14,559 bases of DNA, from NCBI GenBank assembly GCA_903832075.1, contig CAILAF010000420.1, positions 1-14,559 on the forward strand, read 5' to 3'. Made by a program: the position numbers and the translations under genes. Source of the stretch: an uncultured Chitinophagaceae bacterium. GTDB lineage: Bacteria > Bacteroidota > Bacteroidia > Chitinophagales > Chitinophagaceae. Below the pieces are notes generated by a model. The model did not search any database. It saw only the letters and a list, made by a program, of their open reading frames with translations, and had not been told where the DNA came from. Below are positions 6,121 through 13,347 of the stretch, one piece after another. Position 1 is the first letter of the stretch. The number at the start of each line of letters is the position of its first letter.

Positions 6121-7677
6121 ATGGCAGTAGCAAAAATTGTTTGGGTTGATGATGAGATTGAAAGTTTACAATCGCAAAAATTGTTTTTAGAAAACAAAGG
6201 TTACGAGGTAACTACATTTACGAATGGCTTTGATGCCATTGAGTTTGCTGCGAATAATATTATTGATGTGGTATTGTTAGATGAAAGTATGCCGGGCATT
6301 TCGGGCTTGGAAACATTGGCTAAAATAAAAGAAATTAATCAACATATTCCGGTTGTATTAATTACAAAAAATGAAACAGAAAGTTTAATGGATGAAGCAA
6401 TTGGTAGTCAGATTACTGATTATTTATTGAAGCCGGTAAATCCGAATCAAGTGTTATTGAGTTTAAAAAAAATTATTGACAAAAAAAGTTTGATTGCAGA
6501 AAAAACAACAACAGCTTATCAACAACAATTCAGAGAATTATTTATGGCGTTAAGTGATAATCCTGATTATAACGGTTGGATGGATATTTATAAAAAATTA
6601 GTTTATTGGGAATTAGAAATGGAAAAAAGTGATAGTCCTGAAATGCGTGAAATTTTAAAATCGCAGAAAGATGAAGCCAATAAAGAGTTTTTCAAATTTG
6701 TTTCAAAGAATTATATAAAATGGATGAATCCTAAAAGTGATGAAGCACCGATCATGAGTCATAATCTATTTCAATTTAAAGTATTACCACATGTTGAAAA
6801 AGGCACTTCTACTTTTTTTATATTGATAGATAATTTACGATTCGATCAATGGAAAACTATTCAACCATTGTTCGCAGAAAATTTTAGAATATTGGAGGAG
6901 GAAACATTTTATTCTATTTTGCCTACTGCCACGCAATATAGTCGCAACGCCATTTTCGCAGGATTGTTGCCCGTAGATATTGAGAAACAATTTCCAACAC
7001 AGTGGAAGAATGATGAAGAAGAAGGCGGCAAAAATTTATTCGAAGAAGATTTTTTCAAAGGGCAATTAAAACGTTTAAAGAAAGATGATATAAAATGCAG
7101 TTATACAAAAATTGTGAATCATCATGACGGGCAAAATTTAGTTAATAATATTCATAATTTATTGAGCAATGATTTGAATATTATTGTTTACAACTTTGTT
7201 GATATGTTAAGTCATGCCAGAACTGAAATGGAAGTATTGAAAGAATTGGCAAGTGATGAAACCAGTTATAGAAGTGTTACAAAAAGTTGGTTTGAACACA
7301 GTGCATTAAATCAGGCGTTAAAAAAAATTGCCGATAAAAAAATAAAATTAATTGTTGCAACTGATCATGGAACTGTTCGTGTTAACACACCATATAAAGT
7401 GGTTGGTGATAAACAAACAACAGCCAACCTTAGGTATAAACATGGGCGTAATTTGAATTACGATCATAAAGATGTGCTTTTCTTCAAAGACCCACGGGAA
7501 GCGGGTTTGCCGGTGCCAACCGTTAATTCATCTTTCATTTTTGCTAAAGAAGATGGTTATTTATGTTATCCTAATAATTACAATCATTTTGTAAATTATT
7601 ATAAAAATACATTTCAACATGGTGGCATTAGTTTAGAAGAAATGATTGTTCCAATTATTAAAATGGTGAGTAAATAA
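6121..7677 (+). CDS. porX: PorX-type response regulator with PglZ/alkaline-phosphatase-like output domain
   Basis: A 518-residue two-domain cytoplasmic regulator. Residues 1-120 are a receiver domain with the acidic pocket Asp10, Asp11, Glu12, the phosphorylated Asp54 (VVLLDESMPG), Thr82 and Lys104. After a helical linker, residues about 205-518 form a PglZ-like domain of the alkaline phosphatase superfamily with its metal residues: ILIDNLRFDQW (Asp237), PTATQYS (Thr271), NFVDMLSHAR (Asp361, His365), VATDHGTVR (Asp415, His416) and KHGRNLNY (His441). In Porphyromonas gingivalis PorX, with the sensor PorY, controls the type IX secretion system, and its PglZ-like domain has phosphodiesterase activity. 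No sensor kinase or por/gld secretion genes lie nearby, so the link to secretion is by family only. All key residues are present, so the protein should be active. Confidence 0.93.
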   Translation: MAVAKIVWVDDEIESLQSQKLFLENKGYEVTTFTNGFDAIEFAANNIIDVVLLDESMPGISGLETLAKIKEINQHIPVVLITKNETESLMDEAIGSQITDYLLKPVNPNQVLLSLKKIIDKKSLIAEKTTTAYQQQFRELFMALSDNPDYNGWMDIYKKLVYWELEMEKSDSPEMREILKSQKDEANKEFFKFVSKNYIKWMNPKSDEAPIMSHNLFQFKVLPHVEKGTSTFFILIDNLRFDQWKTIQPLFAENFRILEEETFYSILPTATQYSRNAIFAGLLPVDIEKQFPTQWKNDEEEGGKNLFEEDFFKGQLKRLKKDDIKCSYTKIVNHHDGQNLVNNIHNLLSNDLNIIVYNFVDMLSHARTEMEVLKELASDETSYRSVTKSWFEHSALNQALKKIADKKIKLIVATDHGTVRVNTPYKVVGDKQTTANLRYKHGRNLNYDHKDVLFFKDPREAGLPVPTVNSSFIFAKEDGYLCYPNNYNHFVNYYKNTFQHGGISLEEMIVPIIKMVSK

Positions 7678-7738
7678 TTGTGTATAAGTAATTGCAATAA
7701 TCATCCTTTAGTTTTTAATTTTGACTTTTAGATTTATC

Positions 7739-8014
7739 ATGAAAAACACACAACACTCTTTAGACAAATTAGAAGATATTTTAGGAGAAAGCGATTATAC
7801 AATCCGGTATGAACGCGGAACTTTTCAAAGTGGTTGGTGCTTGCTTGAAGCAAAAAAAATTGTCGTGCTTAATAAATTTTTAGATGTTGAAGGTCGTATA
7901 AACACGTTAATGGAATTAATCCCTCAACTCAATATTTCTTTCGATAAATTAACGCACGCAAGCCAAAAATTGTATGATGAACTTGTGAGCAAAACACCAC
8001 TTTCAGCCGAATAA
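7739..8014 (+). CDS. conserved-type small protein of unknown function
   Basis: A 91-residue soluble protein with no recognised domain. The first half reads SLDKLEDILGESDYTIRYERG, then FQSGWCLLEAKKIVVLNKFLDVEGRINTL with a likely beta-strand and helix alternation; the C-terminal half is helical. The pattern RYERGxFQSGxC..vvVLNKfld.EGRIN resembles a small protein I associate with Bacteroidota genomes, but I cannot name a function. It has no signal peptide or membrane segment. The frame is open from a TTG at 7721, but the ATG at 7739 (MKNTQHSLDKLEDIL) is the better start. It sits 61 bp after porX and 24 bp or more before the hydrolase gene, on the same strand, and is probably co-transcribed with one of them. 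Confidence 0.75.
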   Translation: MKNTQHSLDKLEDILGESDYTIRYERGTFQSGWCLLEAKKIVVLNKFLDVEGRINTLMELIPQLNISFDKLTHASQKLYDELVSKTPLSAE

Positions 8015-8038
8015 TTTTCATTCTTACTTAAAAACTTT

Positions 8039-8839
8039 GTGCTTACTTTTGATGAAGTGAGTTATCAGCCATTGCATATTACATTTCTTGGAAGCGGCAC
8101 CAGCAGTGGTGTTCCGATGATTGGTTGTGATTGTGAAGTGTGTACTTCTTTAGACAAAAAAGATAATCGTTTACGAAGCAGTATCAAAGTTGAATCTCCA
8201 ACAACAACATTTGTAGTTGATACAACGCCTGATTTTCGTTATCAAATGTTACGTACTAAAACAAAACATATTGATGCAGTTGTATTTACTCATCCCCATA
8301 AAGATCATTTGGCTGGATTGGACGATATTCGGCCGTTTAATTATTTTACTAATAAACCAATGGAATTATATGCAAATACATTAACAGAAGAAGCTTTGCG
8401 CAGAGATTTTTATTATGCATTCTCTGAGAAAAAATATCCGGGCGTTCCCGAAATAAATTTAAATACCATTGATGAAAAACCTTTTTATATTGGTGATGTT
8501 GAATTGAAACCCATTTTAGTTTGGCACATGAAAATGCCGGTATTTGGTTTTCGAATGGGTAATTTTACTTATATTACAGACGCAAACAGAATTGATGATA
8601 ATGAAAAAGAAAAGATTATTGGCTCGGAAGTATTGGTGTTAAATGCATTGCGCAACGAAAAACATATTTCGCATTTTACTTTAGATGAGGCAGTGCAATT
8701 AGCAACAGAATTAAAAGTGCCGAAAGTTTATTTAACACATATTAGTCATCAATTAGGTAAACACGAATTGATAAATAAAAATCTTCCCCCGCATATTCGT
8801 TTGGCATACGACGGATTAACTATTGACATGCATAAATAA
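8039..8839 (+). CDS. metallo-beta-lactamase-fold hydrolase (PhnP-like)
   Basis: A 266-residue cytoplasmic metallohydrolase, probably a phosphodiesterase by family. The metal site is complete: FTHPHKDHLAG (His85, His87, Asp89, His90), VWHMKMPVFGF (His163), YITDANRI (Asp181) and LTHISH (His234). Near the N-terminus GCDCEVC (Cys30, Cys32, Cys35) matches the extra cysteine cluster of PhnP-like proteins, where phnP itself is a phosphoribosyl 1,2-cyclic phosphodiesterase. The natural substrate here is unknown; no phosphonate genes are nearby. No in-frame ATG exists between the previous stop (8012-8014) and the conserved core, so the start must be GTG (8039 or 8057) or TTG (8072, giving MHITFLGSGTSSG, where the family usually starts). 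The start used here is the longest option and is uncertain. Confidence 0.87.
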   Translation: MLTFDEVSYQPLHITFLGSGTSSGVPMIGCDCEVCTSLDKKDNRLRSSIKVESPTTTFVVDTTPDFRYQMLRTKTKHIDAVVFTHPHKDHLAGLDDIRPFNYFTNKPMELYANTLTEEALRRDFYYAFSEKKYPGVPEINLNTIDEKPFYIGDVELKPILVWHMKMPVFGFRMGNFTYITDANRIDDNEKEKIIGSEVLVLNALRNEKHISHFTLDEAVQLATELKVPKVYLTHISHQLGKHELINKNLPPHIRLAYDGLTIDMHK

Positions 8840-8875
8840 CCTCCTTGGAGTATTCAACATTTTAAAAAGTTGTTT

Positions 8876-9784
8876 ATGAAAAGGATTTTGAAAGACTATT
8901 TTACTTTCAGCAAAAAAGAAAGAATTGCTGTAGTTATTCTTTTGTTTTTAATTGCCGCTTTTATTGCGGCACCTTATTTAGCCGATACCGAAAAACAAAA
9001 ACCTGTTATTGATAATGCATTGCATGAGCGATTACTGAAACTTAATCAGGATAGTAGTTTCAGCGATTCTACAAAAAATAAATCTGCAATAATTAATTCT
9101 GATTCATTATTAGATAAAACAGAATTATTTGTGTTTGATCCAAATACTATTGATTCTTTACAATGGAAAAAGTTAGGCCTGAATAATAAGATAATTGCTA
9201 CCATTTTAAATTATAGAAATAAAGGCGGCAAGTTTCGTGTGGCAGAAGATATTCGTAAAATTTGGGGCTTGCAAAAAAACGATGCAGATAGATTAATTCC
9301 ATTTATTCAAATTCAATCTGTAGTTGATAATTATTCTTTCAATCATTCAAAAAATAATTTATCAAAACAAAAAACGATTAATACGCCAATTGATATTAAT
9401 ACTGCCAGTGCAGAAGAATTAATGCAATTGCCCGGAATGAATCATTCATTGCCTTATCGAATTATTAATTATCGTGAAAAGTTGGGAAGCTTTGTAGACC
9501 TCCAACAAATTAAAACAGTTTATGGAATGACTGATTCTGTTTATCAAATGATCTTGCCTTTTTTTAAGATTGATTTGAATACGATAAAAAAAATAAATAT
9601 CAATATGGCAAGTGAATATGAATTGAGTTTAAATCCAAATATCAACCGCAATATTGCTAAAGCCATTGTTATTTATCGCCAGCAACATGGCAATTATCAA
9701 CAATTGGAAGATTTAAAAAAAATCGTTTTCATCAATGAGGAAATGTTTCAAAGAATTATTCCTTATCTAACTATCAATCAATAA
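8876..9784 (+). CDS. membrane-anchored helix-hairpin-helix (ComEA-like) protein
   Basis: A 302-residue protein with a positively charged N-terminus and one hydrophobic segment at about 17-35 (VVILLFLIAAFIAAPYL), which should anchor it in the inner membrane with the rest outside. A polar linker follows, then three helix-hairpin-helix units at about 86-147, 172-232 and 240-300. Each begins with an FDPNTID or IDINTAS-like strand and contains a YRxxxGxF or YRQQHGNY motif. Such units in ComEA bind double-stranded DNA during uptake, and many Bacteroidota proteins of this layout are simply called helix-hairpin-helix proteins. A role in DNA uptake is an inference. A TTG at 8870 would add two residues; the ATG at 8876 is preferred. 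It starts 36 bp after the hydrolase gene and probably shares its transcript. Confidence 0.82.
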   Translation: MKRILKDYFTFSKKERIAVVILLFLIAAFIAAPYLADTEKQKPVIDNALHERLLKLNQDSSFSDSTKNKSAIINSDSLLDKTELFVFDPNTIDSLQWKKLGLNNKIIATILNYRNKGGKFRVAEDIRKIWGLQKNDADRLIPFIQIQSVVDNYSFNHSKNNLSKQKTINTPIDINTASAEELMQLPGMNHSLPYRIINYREKLGSFVDLQQIKTVYGMTDSVYQMILPFFKIDLNTIKKININMASEYELSLNPNINRNIAKAIVIYRQQHGNYQQLEDLKKIVFINEEMFQRIIPYLTINQ

Positions 9785-9791
9785 AACAAAA

Positions 9792-9822
9792 TTTGGCGAG
9801 ATGATTTATTCGTCTATTTTTG
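9792..9822 (+). promoter_or_regulatory. promoter of the acyl-CoA dehydrogenase gene
   Basis: TTTG (9792-9795), a 19-nt spacer and TATTTTTG (9815-9822) fit the Bacteroidota -33/-7 promoter exactly. The expected transcription start is a few bases after 9822, giving a leader of about 30 nt. Confidence 0.75.
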
Positions 9823-9825
9823 TGT

Positions 9826-9843
9826 AACTAACAGTTGTTAGTT
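9826..9843. promoter_or_regulatory. 18-bp perfect palindrome over the transcription start: operator or 5' stem-loop
   Basis: AACTAACAGTTGTTAGTT has 8-bp arms around a central GT. It starts 3 nt after the -7 box and ends 14 nt before the ATG. Position and symmetry suit a dimeric repressor such as a TetR-family fatty-acid regulator, whose gene is not in the window. Alternatively the transcript could begin with this hairpin, which is followed by TTTAAAA. Confidence 0.6.
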
Positions 9844-9857
9844 TTTAAAACAGATTT

Positions 9858-11000
9858 ATGAATTTTGAAGTCAGTGAATTAACGAAACATGTAGCACAAA
9901 CTGCAAAAGATTTTGCGTTGCAGCATATTAAACCAAATGTAATGTTATGGGATGAATCGCAGGAATTTCCGATTCATCTTTTTAAAGAATTAGGAAAAGC
10001 TGGAATGATGGGTATATTGGTGCCGCATGAATATGGTGGTGCAGGATTAGACTATTTTGAATACGTTGTCATCATTCAAGAAATCGCTAAAGTATGCGGT
10101 TCAATTGGTTTGAGTGTTGCGGCGCATAATTCACTTTGCACAAATCATATTCTAAGTTTTGGTAATGATGAACAGAAGAAAAAATATTTACCCAAATTAG
10201 CTACTGCAGAATTTATTGGAGCTTGGGGTTTAACAGAACCTAACACTGGCAGTGATGCAGGTAATATGAAAACAACAGCTATTAGAGATGGCAATGAGTG
10301 GATTTTAAATGGTACTAAAAGTTGGATTACACATGGTAAAAGTGGTGATGTTGCAGTTGTTATTACAAGAACAGGAGAACCGCGTTCAAAAAATAATGCA
10401 ACTGCTTTCATTGTTGAAAGAGGAACTAAGGGATTTGCTGCCGGCAAGAAAGAAAATAAATTAGGTATGCGTGCAAGTGAAACTGCTGAAATGATTTTTG
10501 ATAATTGCAGAATAAGCGATGCTCAAAGAATTGGTGATGTTGGTGATGGATTTAAACAATCTTTAAAAATATTAGATGGCGGAAGAATCTCTATTGCAGC
10601 ATTGGGTGTTGGTATTGCTAAAGGTGCTTATGAAGCAGCATTGCAATATTCGAAAGAAAGATATCAATTCGATCAACCCATTTCAAATTTTCAAGGAATT
10701 AGTTTTAAGCTCGCAGATATGGCAACAGAAATTATGGCTTCCGAATTATTATTAATGCAAGCTTGTGATTTAAAGACAAGACATTTAAAAGTTACCAAGC
10801 AAAGTGCCATGGCAAAATATTATACCAGTGAAGTAGCAGTTAAAGTTGCAACTGATGCTATTCAGATATTTGGTGGATATGGTTACACCAAAGACTTTCC
10901 GGTTGAAAAATATTATCGCGATGCAAAACTTTGTACTATTGGTGAAGGAACCAGTGAAATACAAAAATTAGTAATTGCACGCGAAGCCTTAATTGAATAA
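9858..11000 (+). CDS. acyl-CoA dehydrogenase
   Basis: A 380-residue FAD flavoprotein, the normal length for short/medium-chain acyl-CoA dehydrogenases. It forms the alpha-beta double bond in an acyl-CoA and passes electrons to electron-transfer flavoprotein. The family signatures are GAWGLTEPNTGSDAGNMKTT (FAD and substrate contacts), WILNGTKSWITHG, the QxFGGYGYTKDFPVEKYYRDAK segment read as QIFGGYGYTKDFPVEKY, and the C-terminal IGEGTSEIQ with the likely catalytic base Glu363. The chain length preference, or a butyryl versus branched-chain substrate, cannot be settled from this sequence. It has its own promoter and palindrome and no electron-transfer partner or other beta-oxidation gene next to it. 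It ends 18 bp from the stop of the convergent 53-aa gene. Confidence 0.95.
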   Translation: MNFEVSELTKHVAQTAKDFALQHIKPNVMLWDESQEFPIHLFKELGKAGMMGILVPHEYGGAGLDYFEYVVIIQEIAKVCGSIGLSVAAHNSLCTNHILSFGNDEQKKKYLPKLATAEFIGAWGLTEPNTGSDAGNMKTTAIRDGNEWILNGTKSWITHGKSGDVAVVITRTGEPRSKNNATAFIVERGTKGFAAGKKENKLGMRASETAEMIFDNCRISDAQRIGDVGDGFKQSLKILDGGRISIAALGVGIAKGAYEAALQYSKERYQFDQPISNFQGISFKLADMATEIMASELLLMQACDLKTRHLKVTKQSAMAKYYTSEVAVKVATDAIQIFGGYGYTKDFPVEKYYRDAKLCTIGEGTSEIQKLVIAREALIE

Positions 11001-11018
11001 AATGTTCGGAAAAATTTA

Positions 11019-11180
11019 TTAATCATTATCCTTACTTCCTGCGCTGAAAATATTATCAACTGCACCGCCTAACATTGGAAATTTTTCTTTCACAAAATTT
11101 GCAATTGATTCAACTGCTTTTTTTGCCTGTTCAGGAGTGATTCCTGTTTCTTTCACTAATCTTTCAATTAATTCATTCAT
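11019..11180 (-). CDS. 53-residue conserved-type small protein
   Basis: An ORF starting at an ATG (11178-11180) and ending in TAA at 11019. The product begins MNELIERLVKETGITPEQAK and continues with KAVESIANFVKEKFPMLGGA, then ends in a polar tail (SAGSKDND). It reads as two amphipathic helices joined by the ITPEQA turn and resembles the short helical proteins of the DUF2267/DUF2780 kind often seen in Bacteroidota, but the function is unknown. Codon use is natural (few stops on shifting, strong helical periodicity). It lies between the acyl-CoA dehydrogenase gene and the terminator of clpX, so it needs its own promoter; TTAATTTG near 11210 is only a weak -7 candidate. Confidence 0.72.
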   Translation of the reverse strand: MNELIERLVKETGITPEQAKKAVESIANFVKEKFPMLGGAVDNIFSAGSKDND

Positions 11181-11230
11181 ATAATTTGATTTGCTATTTT
11201 AATAGAGGTTGCAAATTAATCTTACATAAA

Positions 11231-11263
11231 TAAAAAGCGATGAGAAGTTATTCCCATCGCTTT
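11231..11263 (-). terminator. intrinsic terminator of clpX
   Basis: AAAGCGATG (11234-11242) pairs with CATCGCTTT (11255-11263); inside it GAA and TTC extend the stem after one mismatch, leaving a GTTA loop. On the minus strand it ends in a T-run (CTTTTTATTTA) and lies 22 nt after the clpX stop. Confidence 0.88.
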
Positions 11264-11284
11264 AAAATCAATGTTCTTTTATTG

Positions 11285-12526
11285 TTAAGCTACTTTCAAT
11301 AAACTTAATTTGCTCTTACTGAACATTCTCTCCGCATAATCTAAAGTGATTTCTAATTGTGTTTCACCTTTACCCGGCATTTCAAACATTGCATCCGTTA
11401 AAATACTTTCACAAATACTACGTAAACCTCTTGCCCCTAATTTATATTCCATTGCTTTAGTAACCATAAAATTCAATACTTCTTCAGTTACAGTTAATGC
11501 AATGCCTTCCAATTCAAATAGACGTTTGTATTGTTTGATAAGAGAATTCTTAGGTTCAGTTAATATGTTTCTTAAAGTTTCAATATCTAAAGGATTCAAA
11601 TAAGTAATCACAGGTAAACGACCTAACAATTCAGGAATTAATCCAAAACTTTTTAAATCTTGTGCATTAACAAACTGCAATAAATTTTTTCGATGCATTT
11701 CTTGTTGATCTCTGTTCACATTAAAACCAATGGCATTAGTATTTACTCTTCGCGCAATTACTTTATCCATTCCATCAAATGCACCACCACATATAAAGAG
11801 AATATTTTTAGTATCTACTTTAATCATTTTTTGCTCTGGATGTTTTCTTCCGCCTTGTGGTGGCACTAATACTTCTGTTCCTTCCAACATTTTTAATAAA
11901 CCCTGTTGAACACCTTCACCACTAACATCTCTGGTAATAGAAGGATTATCTCCTTTACGAGCAATTTTATCTATTTCATCTACATAAACAATTCCACGCT
12001 CAGCAGCGGCAACATCATAATTACAATTTTGCAATAAACGAGTTAACATACTTTCTACATCTTCACCAACATAACCTGCTTCAGTAAATACTGTTGCATC
12101 AACTATTGCAAATGGAACATTCAACATTCTTGCAATTGTTTTTGCCAATAAAGTTTTACCAGTTCCTGTTTCGCCAACCATAATGATGTTACTCTTTTCA
12201 ATTTCAACATCATCGTTATAAGATTTTTGTGTGATTCTTTTGTAATGATTATATACTGCAACAGATAAAACCTTTTTTGCATAGTCTTGTCCAATTACAT
12301 ATTCATCCAGAAAGGTTTTTATTTCAGCAGGTTTACGAACAGATAATTTAAAATTCGAAGATGAAATAGAATTTTCATTTTTTAAATTTAATTCCTGCGC
12401 AATAATTTCTTGAGCATGTTCAACACAGTTCTCACAAATATGTCCTTCCTGACCGGCAATTAATATCTTAACCTCATCTCTGTTGCGGCCACAAAACGAA
12501 CAATGTAAATGACTTTGTTTAGCCAT
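11285..12526 (-). CDS. clpX: ATP-dependent Clp protease ATP-binding subunit ClpX
   Basis: The AAA+ unfoldase that feeds substrates to ClpP. The 413 residues are complete: a zinc finger with Cys9, Cys12, Cys31 and Cys34; Walker A GETGTGKT at 118-125; pore loop GYVG at 151-154; Walker B IVYVDEID with Asp183 and Glu184; RKH loop at 227-229; the IGF loop (266-268) that docks on ClpP; and the sensor-2 motif GARGLRS at 364-370. The frame extends to a TTG at 12544, but the ATG at 12526 (MAKQSHLHCSFCG) matches the family start. It is downstream of clpP1 with a 166-bp gap holding its own leader elements, so it is probably also transcribed separately, and it ends at a strong terminator. Confidence 0.97.
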   Translation of the reverse strand: MAKQSHLHCSFCGRNRDEVKILIAGQEGHICENCVEHAQEIIAQELNLKNENSISSSNFKLSVRKPAEIKTFLDEYVIGQDYAKKVLSVAVYNHYKRITQKSYNDDVEIEKSNIIMVGETGTGKTLLAKTIARMLNVPFAIVDATVFTEAGYVGEDVESMLTRLLQNCNYDVAAAERGIVYVDEIDKIARKGDNPSITRDVSGEGVQQGLLKMLEGTEVLVPPQGGRKHPEQKMIKVDTKNILFICGGAFDGMDKVIARRVNTNAIGFNVNRDQQEMHRKNLLQFVNAQDLKSFGLIPELLGRLPVITYLNPLDIETLRNILTEPKNSLIKQYKRLFELEGIALTVTEEVLNFMVTKAMEYKLGARGLRSICESILTDAMFEMPGKGETQLEITLDYAERMFSKSKLSLLKVA

Positions 12527-12588
12527 GATCTTTTTTTTATTCAACTTGCGTTGAAAATGGTTTACAATTTAATAATTTAATACGAAAG

Positions 12589-12613
12589 ATTCGGTATAGC
12601 ACCCTAGCGCTGC
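12589..12613 (-). repeat. leader block 2, copy upstream of clpX
   Basis: On the minus strand GCAGCGCTAGG (12613-12603), five bases, then ATACCGAAT (12597-12589). A similar block lies upstream of queD at 14321-14347. It is a GC-rich island in a very AT-rich gap. A TTTG (12623-12620) sits just upstream of it, and the same octamer TAACTTTG (12627-12620) could be a -7 element. Confidence 0.5.
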
Positions 12614-12692
12614 CATCATCAAAGTTACGATTATTCTTTTTTTAATGATTATTTAAGCGAAAATGCCTTAAAATTGCTATTTATGAACGTTT

Positions 12693-13328
12693 TTAGATTT
12701 TTTTCAAAACAGCATCTACAATTCCATATTCTACAGCTTCTTTTGAATTCATCCAATAATCGCGGTCAAAATCTTTCATAATCTGAGCAATTGGTTTTCC
12801 ACAGTTTTCAGATAGAATTTTTGCACCAATCTCTTTTGTTTTTCTCATTTGTTCCGCTTGAATTTCAATATCGGCCGAAGTGGCTTGATAATATCCGCTG
12901 ATACTTGGTTGATGAATCATTACTTCTCCATGAGGATATATAAAGCGTTTTCCTTTTTTTCCGGCGCTTAATAAAATAGAACCCATACTTGCAGCCAAGC
13001 CCATGCAAATAGTACTGACAGGCGATTGAATTAATTTCATTGTATCATACATTACCATTCCACTGGTAACAACACCACCCGGACTATTAATGTAAAATTT
13101 AATTTCTTCTCCGGGTTTATCACTGTCCAATAACAATAATTTTGTAACAATATCTTTTGCACTTTTATCATCAACAACTCCCCACAAATAAATGGCTCTT
13201 CTTTCAAAGAATAATTTTTCCATTTTTTTCATCATCACCCCACCCATTTTTTCTTCTTTATCTTCTTTAGGTGATTCTTCTTCATCTTCCATTCTATAAC
13301 TATTCAATATATATTTTGATTCAATCAT
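12693..13328 (-). CDS. clpP: ClpP-family serine protease, paralogue 1
   Basis: A 211-residue subunit of the Clp proteolytic chamber. The catalytic triad is complete: Ser114 in GLAASMGS, His139 in MIHQPS and Asp190 in FDRDYWM; the oxyanion-strand motif YINSPGG is at 79-85. It differs from the second paralogue by a strongly acidic and basic N-terminal extension (MEDEEESPKEDKEEK, residues 13-27) in place of a normal propeptide. The start at 13328 (MIESKYILNSYRM) could be replaced by the Met at residue 13. It begins 19 bp after clpP2 and is clearly in the same operon. Two ClpP paralogues side by side suggest a mixed-ring peptidase or specialised rings, as in other bacteria with two clpP genes (inference). 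Confidence 0.93.
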   Translation of the reverse strand: MIESKYILNSYRMEDEEESPKEDKEEKMGGVMMKKMEKLFFERRAIYLWGVVDDKSAKDIVTKLLLLDSDKPGEEIKFYINSPGGVVTSGMVMYDTMKLIQSPVSTICMGLAASMGSILLSAGKKGKRFIYPHGEVMIHQPSISGYYQATSADIEIQAEQMRKTKEIGAKILSENCGKPIAQIMKDFDRDYWMNSKEAVEYGIVDAVLKKI

Positions 13329-13347
13329 ACAATTAAGTTTATGTTAT

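Noticed and set aside
10991..11020. AATAAA/TTTATT stem between the acyl-CoA dehydrogenase and the 53-aa gene as a shared terminator
   Set aside because: Six AT pairs without G or C are too weak to call.
12539..12553. CAACGCAAGTTGAAT on the minus strand before clpX as a full copy of leader motif 1
   Set aside because: Only the 3' half matches, the GTTGAAGTGTGCG part is absent, and its distance to the ATG is about 23 nt instead of 44-46. It is kept only as a possible remnant.
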